From: Acidimicrobiaceae bacterium
GTDB taxonomy: Bacteria; Actinomycetota; Acidimicrobiia; Acidimicrobiales; RAAP-2
DNA: 17,770 nt
Assembly: GCA_030838245.1 (NCBI GenBank)
Contig: JAUTXB010000186.1
Coordinates: forward strand, 1 to 17,770
Direction of reading: 5' to 3'
The position numbers and the translations under genes are program-made. This document shows, in pieces, positions 14,327-17,770 of this stretch; the stretch's first letter is position 1, and the number at the start of each line of letters is the position of its first letter. Under the pieces are notes generated by a model. That model had not been told where the DNA came from, searched no databases, and worked only from the letters and a program-made list of their open reading frames with translations.

Positions 14327-15328
14327 GTGACTACTGGTCCCGCTGTCGTTGTCGACTCGCTGGTCAAGACGTTCAAAGGTGGCGTGCGGGCGCTGAAGGG
14401 GGTGAGCTTCGAGATACCCACCGGCACCGTGCTCGGGCTGCTCGGCCCCAACGGCGCAGGCAAGACCACGGCCGTGCGGGTCCTCACCACGCTGTTGACC
14501 CCGGACTCGGGCACCGCCCGAGTTGCCGGTGTCGACGTGCTGGCCGATCCCGGGAAAGCCCGAAAGGTCATGGCCCTGGCTGGCCAGTACGCCGCCGTCG
14601 ACGAGGGGCTCACCGGCCTGGAGAATTTGGTCCTGGTGGCCAGGCTCAACCACATTCCCCGACGATCGCGCCGGCCTCGAGCCAACGAATTATTGGAACA
14701 ATTCGGTTTGGCCGAGGCGGCTCGCCGGCCTCTCAAGACCTATTCGGGCGGCATGCGCCGACGCCTCGACCTGGCCGCCGCCCTGGTCGCCCACCCGCCG
14801 GTGCTGTTTCTCGATGAGCCCACCACCGGGCTCGATCCTCGGAGCCGCATCGACTTGTGGTCGGTCATTTCCGGGCTCGTCGCCGACGGCACCACCTTGC
14901 TGTTGACCACCCAGTACCTGGAGGAGGCCGATCGCCTGGCCGATCGGATCTGCGTCGTCGATCACGGCAAGGTCCTGGCTGAGGGCACTTCAGCTCAGCT
15001 CAAGGCCAAACTGGGCGGTGCCGCGGTCGAGGTGATCCTCCCCGACGATGCGACCGCGGCTCAGGCGGCTGCCTGTCTGGAGGGCATCGGAGACGAAGCA
15101 CCGGTGATCGACGGTCTCGCCGTGCGGGTGGCCACCACCACGGGCCTGTCGACCACCGCCGAGGTGGTTCGCCGGTTGGAGGACACCGAACTGGAGGTGA
15201 GCTCGCTCGAGCTTCGCCAGCCGAGCCTCGACGAGGTGTTCCTGGCCTTGACCGGCCAAGCACCCGACGTCGACGGGGATGATCCGCCGATCGACGAGCC
15301 GGTCCCCACCGGACGGTGGGACCGATGA
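14327..15328 (+). CDS. DrrA-like ABC transporter ATP-binding protein
   Basis: A 333-residue ATPase of the daunorubicin-resistance (DrrA) type that powers export by a partner permease. It has Walker A GPNGAGKTT (40-48), the ABC signature YSGGM (139-143) and Walker B LFLDEP (160-165). The switch position is Gln196 in LLTTQYLEEAD, as is usual in this subfamily instead of His. The C-terminal region carries LDEVFLALTG (301-310), the motif DrrA proteins use for assembly and activity. The GTG start has no ribosome binding site and appears leaderless, or is coupled to a tiny upstream frame by GTGA. The stop overlaps the permease start as ATGA. The cargo is unknown; a lipid or toxic hydrophobic compound is likely for the family. 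Confidence 0.93.
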   Translation: MTTGPAVVVDSLVKTFKGGVRALKGVSFEIPTGTVLGLLGPNGAGKTTAVRVLTTLLTPDSGTARVAGVDVLADPGKARKVMALAGQYAAVDEGLTGLENLVLVARLNHIPRRSRRPRANELLEQFGLAEAARRPLKTYSGGMRRRLDLAAALVAHPPVLFLDEPTTGLDPRSRIDLWSVISGLVADGTTLLLTTQYLEEADRLADRICVVDHGKVLAEGTSAQLKAKLGGAAVEVILPDDATAAQAAACLEGIGDEAPVIDGLAVRVATTTGLSTTAEVVRRLEDTELEVSSLELRQPSLDEVFLALTGQAPDVDGDDPPIDEPVPTGRWDR

Positions 15329-16158
15329 GTGCCGTCGCCGTCCTGCCGGGGGCCCGGTTCGGGCTCGCCATCGGTGACGCCACGGCCATGGCCGGCCGGA
15401 ACCTCCGGCGGATGGTCCGTGCCCCTGACCAGGTGGTGTTCACCCTGATATCGCCGATCATGTTCACCTTGCTCTTCCGCTACGTCTTCGGCGGTGCGAT
15501 CAGGGGGCTGGGGGACATCAACTACGTCAACTACCTGATCCCGGGCATCGCCGTGCAGACCGCCATCTTCACGTCGGGGAACACCGGCTTCGCTCTGGCC
15601 GAGGACCGCAGCAAGGGCTTCGTCGACCGGCTCCGCTCGTTGCCGATGTCCCGCAGCGCGGTGCTCGTCGGTCAGGTGGCGGCCGTGGCCGTGAGCAACA
15701 TCGTCGGCCTGTTCATCATCGTCGTGGTTGGGCTGGCGGTGGGGTTTCGCCCACACAGTGTGCCCGGGCTGCTGTTCGGCTTTGCCATTCTGCTGGCCTT
15801 CAGCGTGGCCACGTCGATTCTCTTCGCCCTGGTCGGCCTCTATGCCAGCAGTTCCCAGGCCGTCAACGCGGCCACCTTCCCGGTCATCTTTCCGCTCACC
15901 TTCGCCAGCAGCGCGTTCGTGCCGACATCGACCATGCCGACCTGGTTGCAGGCATTCGCCAATCACCAGCCGGTCACCATCGTCATCAACGCCGTCCGAG
16001 ACCTCACCCTTGGCAACGTCACCCCAGCCCAGCGCCAGGAACTGTTCGCCGGGAGGAGCACGACGTACCTGGTGGTCGTGTCGCTTATCTGGACAGTGGC
16101 GATCGGCCTCGTGTTCGGCTACCTGGCTGTGCGCCGCTACAACTCGACCAAGTCGTAG
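15325..16158 (+). CDS. DrrB-like ABC-2 type permease
   Basis: A 277-residue inner-membrane permease of the ABC-2 family. About six hydrophobic segments can be seen, at roughly 35-55, 68-88, 112-140, 147-172, 180-200 and 247-268. The loop EDRSKGFVDRLRSLPMSR (93-110) matches the conserved DrrB/ABC-2 cytoplasmic motif. The ATG at 15325 overlaps the ATPase stop by four bases, so the two are translationally coupled and expected to be made in similar amounts. Two copies each of DrrA and DrrB are expected to form the exporter. It ends 46 bases from the convergent LLM gene; no clear terminator is visible in that gap. Confidence 0.93.
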   Translation: MSAVAVLPGARFGLAIGDATAMAGRNLRRMVRAPDQVVFTLISPIMFTLLFRYVFGGAIRGLGDINYVNYLIPGIAVQTAIFTSGNTGFALAEDRSKGFVDRLRSLPMSRSAVLVGQVAAVAVSNIVGLFIIVVVGLAVGFRPHSVPGLLFGFAILLAFSVATSILFALVGLYASSSQAVNAATFPVIFPLTFASSAFVPTSTMPTWLQAFANHQPVTIVINAVRDLTLGNVTPAQRQELFAGRSTTYLVVVSLIWTVAIGLVFGYLAVRRYNSTKS

Positions 16159-16204
16159 CGGCGGCCCGTTCGGAAGCGGTACCTCCTCAGGTCATGGCCC
16201 GCTG

Positions 16205-17065
16205 TCATCCCAAGGCGAGCCCGGCTACCTCCTCGAGGGCGTCGAGATGCTGGCTCAGGGAACCGAACCCGGCGCCCATGGTGTTGATGCTCACATGGCT
16301 CACCCCTGCTTCTCGCCATGCGGCGATCTGTTCGGCCACCTCGGATGCCCCGTTGCCCCACGGCACCCGCGTTTCGATCCCGATACTGGCCGGGTCCCGC
16401 CCGGCCTGGCGGGCAGCCTCGTCGACGATCGACCGTGCCTCGTCGAATCTCGGACCAGGTCGAAACATGGGAAGCCACCCGTCGGCCAGGCGCCCGGCCC
16501 GTCGGAAGGCCGGCGGCGAGGACGCCCCGAACCACACGGGGATCGGTCGCTGCACCGGCAGCGGCGCGATGCCTGCCCCGGTGACCTGCTCGAAGCTCCC
16601 GTGATACGTCACGCTGTGCTCGGTCCACAGGCGCCTGAGAAGGGGAACCTGTTCTTCGAGGCGCCGTCCTCGAGTGGAGAAGTCTTGGCCCAGGGCTTCG
16701 TACTCGACCGCATTCCAGCCGAGACCGACTCCCAGTCGGAGCCGACCGTTGCAGAGCAGATCGACCTCCGCCGCCTGTTTGGCCACGAGGGCGGTCGGTC
16801 GTTGCGGGAGGATCACGATTCCAGTGACCAATTCGAGCGAGGTGATGGCAGCCAGAAAGCCGAACAGCACCAAGGGCTCATGGAAGGTGGTGTCGACGTC
16901 GTAGGGCCCCGACCAGCCTGTGTGCACGGCCGGGTCGGCGCCGAGCACGTGGTCGTAGGCAAGGATGTGGGTGTAGCCGAGCTCCTCCACCGTGGTGGCG
17001 TAGGCCCGTACCCTCTCGGGGTCGCCGCCGAGCTCAGTCTGTGGAAACGTCACCCCGATCCGCAT
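16205..17065 (-). CDS. LLM class oxidoreductase, probably F420-dependent
   Basis: A 286-residue luciferase-like monooxygenase-fold protein (TIM barrel). Family features include the N-terminal MRIGVTFPQ, YTHILAYDHV (31-40), a GIVILPQRPTALVAKQAAEVD stretch (82-102) and LRLGVGLGWNAVEYEALG (109-126), then PVWFGASSPPAFRRAGRLADGW (176-197). The TIGR03619-like branch in actinobacteria usually uses coenzyme F420, although FMN cannot be excluded from sequence. Members oxidise alcohols or reduce enones. The ATG lacks a ribosome binding site, but TAGATT lies exactly six bases upstream, pointing to a leaderless start. It lies 58 bases downstream of the P450 on the same strand and converges with the exporter. 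Confidence 0.92.
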   Translation of the reverse strand: MRIGVTFPQTELGGDPERVRAYATTVEELGYTHILAYDHVLGADPAVHTGWSGPYDVDTTFHEPLVLFGFLAAITSLELVTGIVILPQRPTALVAKQAAEVDLLCNGRLRLGVGLGWNAVEYEALGQDFSTRGRRLEEQVPLLRRLWTEHSVTYHGSFEQVTGAGIAPLPVQRPIPVWFGASSPPAFRRAGRLADGWLPMFRPGPRFDEARSIVDEAARQAGRDPASIGIETRVPWGNGASEVAEQIAAWREAGVSHVSINTMGAGFGSLSQHLDALEEVAGLALG

Positions 17066-17071
17066 GGGCCG

Positions 17072-17077
17072 AATCTA
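17072..17077 (-). promoter_or_regulatory. Candidate -10 element for a leaderless LLM transcript
   Basis: On the minus strand this is TAGATT (TAnnnT), followed by six bases (CGGCCC) and the ATG at 17065. No Shine-Dalgarno site is present. The hairpin-forming repeat at 17077-17093 lies directly upstream and touches the hexamer. Confidence 0.5.
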
Positions 17078-17093
17078 CCGGTCTTACGCCGGT
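17077..17093. repeat. Inverted and direct repeat upstream of the LLM gene
   Basis: ACCGG and CCGGT flank a seven-base spacer. CCGGTCTT also occurs twice as a direct repeat at 17078 and 17089, 11 bases apart, about one helical turn. This could be an operator next to the -10 element at 17072, or a weak terminator after the P450 gene. Confidence 0.35.
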
Positions 17094-17123
17094 CTTGCTG
17101 GTTTGTCTCCCGGTCGTCTCCTG

Positions 17124-17770
17124 TCAGTACGGCCGATCGACTCCGACCGCGAGGCCCGGTGCGAACGTCACCGGCATCGTCACCACGCCGGTGAGCTCCG
17201 GGTTCCCTTGGTAGTACTGCGTGGCACTCAGGTCCACCTGATAGTCGGGTATGCGGGTGAGGATTTCACGGAGCATCACGTCGAACAGGGTGCGAGCCAC
17301 GTGCAAGCCGATGCAGCGGTGCGTACCCACTCCGAAGGCGAGGTGGGGGTTCGGGCTCCGGTCGATGTCCACCTCATCGGGGCGATCGAAGACGGAGGGG
17401 TCGAAGTTGGCGCCGAGCCAGCTCATCATCACGAAATCCCCTCGTTCGACCTGCTGGCCACCGAGCTCGGTGTCCTTGGTGCACGTCCGAGTCAGCGTCT
17501 CGTTTATCGATGTCCAGCGCAGGTACTCCTCGCACGCCGGCAATAAGAGGTCGGGATCGTCTACCAGCCGCCGGCGCAGGTCAGGGTGCTCGGCCAGGTG
17601 TATGAGCGCCAGCGAGGTCAGCGATGTGGTGGTGTCGAGCCCACCGCCGATGAGGTTCCACATGACGGCGATCAGGTCATCGTTGCCGAGTATCTCCCCG
17701 TTCACCTCCATGGCCACCAATCGGGACATGAGATCGTCTCCCGGTCGCTGTCGGCGCTCCTCGATGATCT
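17124..17770 (-). CDS. Cytochrome P450, 5' end cut by the window edge
   Basis: This is the C-terminal half of a bacterial cytochrome P450 monooxygenase, about 214 residues visible of a usual 400 or so. The frame stays open through 17770, with IIEERRQRPGDDL before the first internal Met, a common lead-in to the I helix, so the ATG at 17729 is not the start. The I-helix motif is GGGLDTTTSL, the ExxR pair is in EEYLR, and the heme ligand is the Cys of FGVGTHRCIG (near 17315). Soluble bacterial P450s hydroxylate lipids, steroids or terpenoids with electrons from a ferredoxin; no ferredoxin gene is visible here. The family number cannot be assigned by eye. It is followed on the same strand by the LLM oxidoreductase after 58 bases. 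Confidence 0.95.
   Translation of the reverse strand, partial: IIEERRQRPGDDLMSRLVAMEVNGEILGNDDLIAVMWNLIGGGLDTTTSLTSLALIHLAEHPDLRRRLVDDPDLLLPACEEYLRWTSINETLTRTCTKDTELGGQQVERGDFVMMSWLGANFDPSVFDRPDEVDIDRSPNPHLAFGVGTHRCIGLHVARTLFDVMLREILTRIPDYQVDLSATQYYQGNPELTGVVTMPVTFAPGLAVGVDRPY

Noticed and set aside
15728..17194. 488-codon frame spanning the end of the permease and the LLM gene
   Set aside because: It runs out of frame through one real gene and antisense through another. Its content is low-complexity Arg/Pro/Ser shadow sequence.

Overview
The window is strongly GC-rich, about 90% coding, and full of lipid-catabolism-type enzymes. It also carries an F420-type luciferase-like oxidoreductase, a cytochrome P450 and a DrrAB-like ABC exporter, and several starts look leaderless. 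Together these suggest an actinobacterium. An Acidimicrobiia-like or mycobacterial-style genome is possible, but this is inference from gene content only. No RNA genes, insertion sequences, CRISPR arrays or phage genes were seen.

Layout. (1) 2-1006 (+) is the 3' part of a zinc-independent medium-chain reductase (MDR), cut by the window edge. (2) 3442-1025 (-) is a run of Nudix hydrolase, class II aldolase and aldo/keto reductase; the last two overlap abnormally. Upstream on the same strand (5685-3529) is a fused two-domain acyl-CoA dehydrogenase (ACAD) of the FadE34 type. (3) An amidohydrolase (5756-6892, +) diverges from that ACAD. (4) A second MDR reductase (8001-6934, -) diverges from a six-gene (+) block at 8206-13951: an ACAD11-like ACAD, an APH-fold kinase, a third MDR reductase, a TetR regulator and two short-chain dehydrogenases (SDRs). 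A perfect 7-1-7 inverted repeat lies in the promoter of this block, and a strong hairpin lies after it. (5) A DrrA/DrrB-like ABC exporter follows (14327-16158, +). (6) An LLM-family oxidoreductase and a truncated cytochrome P450 lie on the minus strand to the window end.

How the genes may work together. The most interesting unit is the six-gene block. Its ACAD has the ACAD10/11 hallmarks, a GRIHH motif and an Asp-Gly-Pro-Asp-Glu segment where most ACADs have the catalytic Glu. Nine bases downstream is an APH-type kinase. Mammalian ACAD10/11 fuse these two activities, and LvaA/LvaC of the levulinate pathway hold them as separate proteins. Both remove a 4-hydroxyl from an acyl-CoA by phosphorylation and elimination. 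The SDRs could interconvert keto and hydroxy acids, and the MDR protein could reduce an enone or enoyl product. The substrate is unknown. The FadE34-like ACAD, amidohydrolase, P450 and LLM enzyme fit a wider steroid, terpenoid or branched-lipid degradation locus, but this is inferred from family habits and not shown by the sequence.
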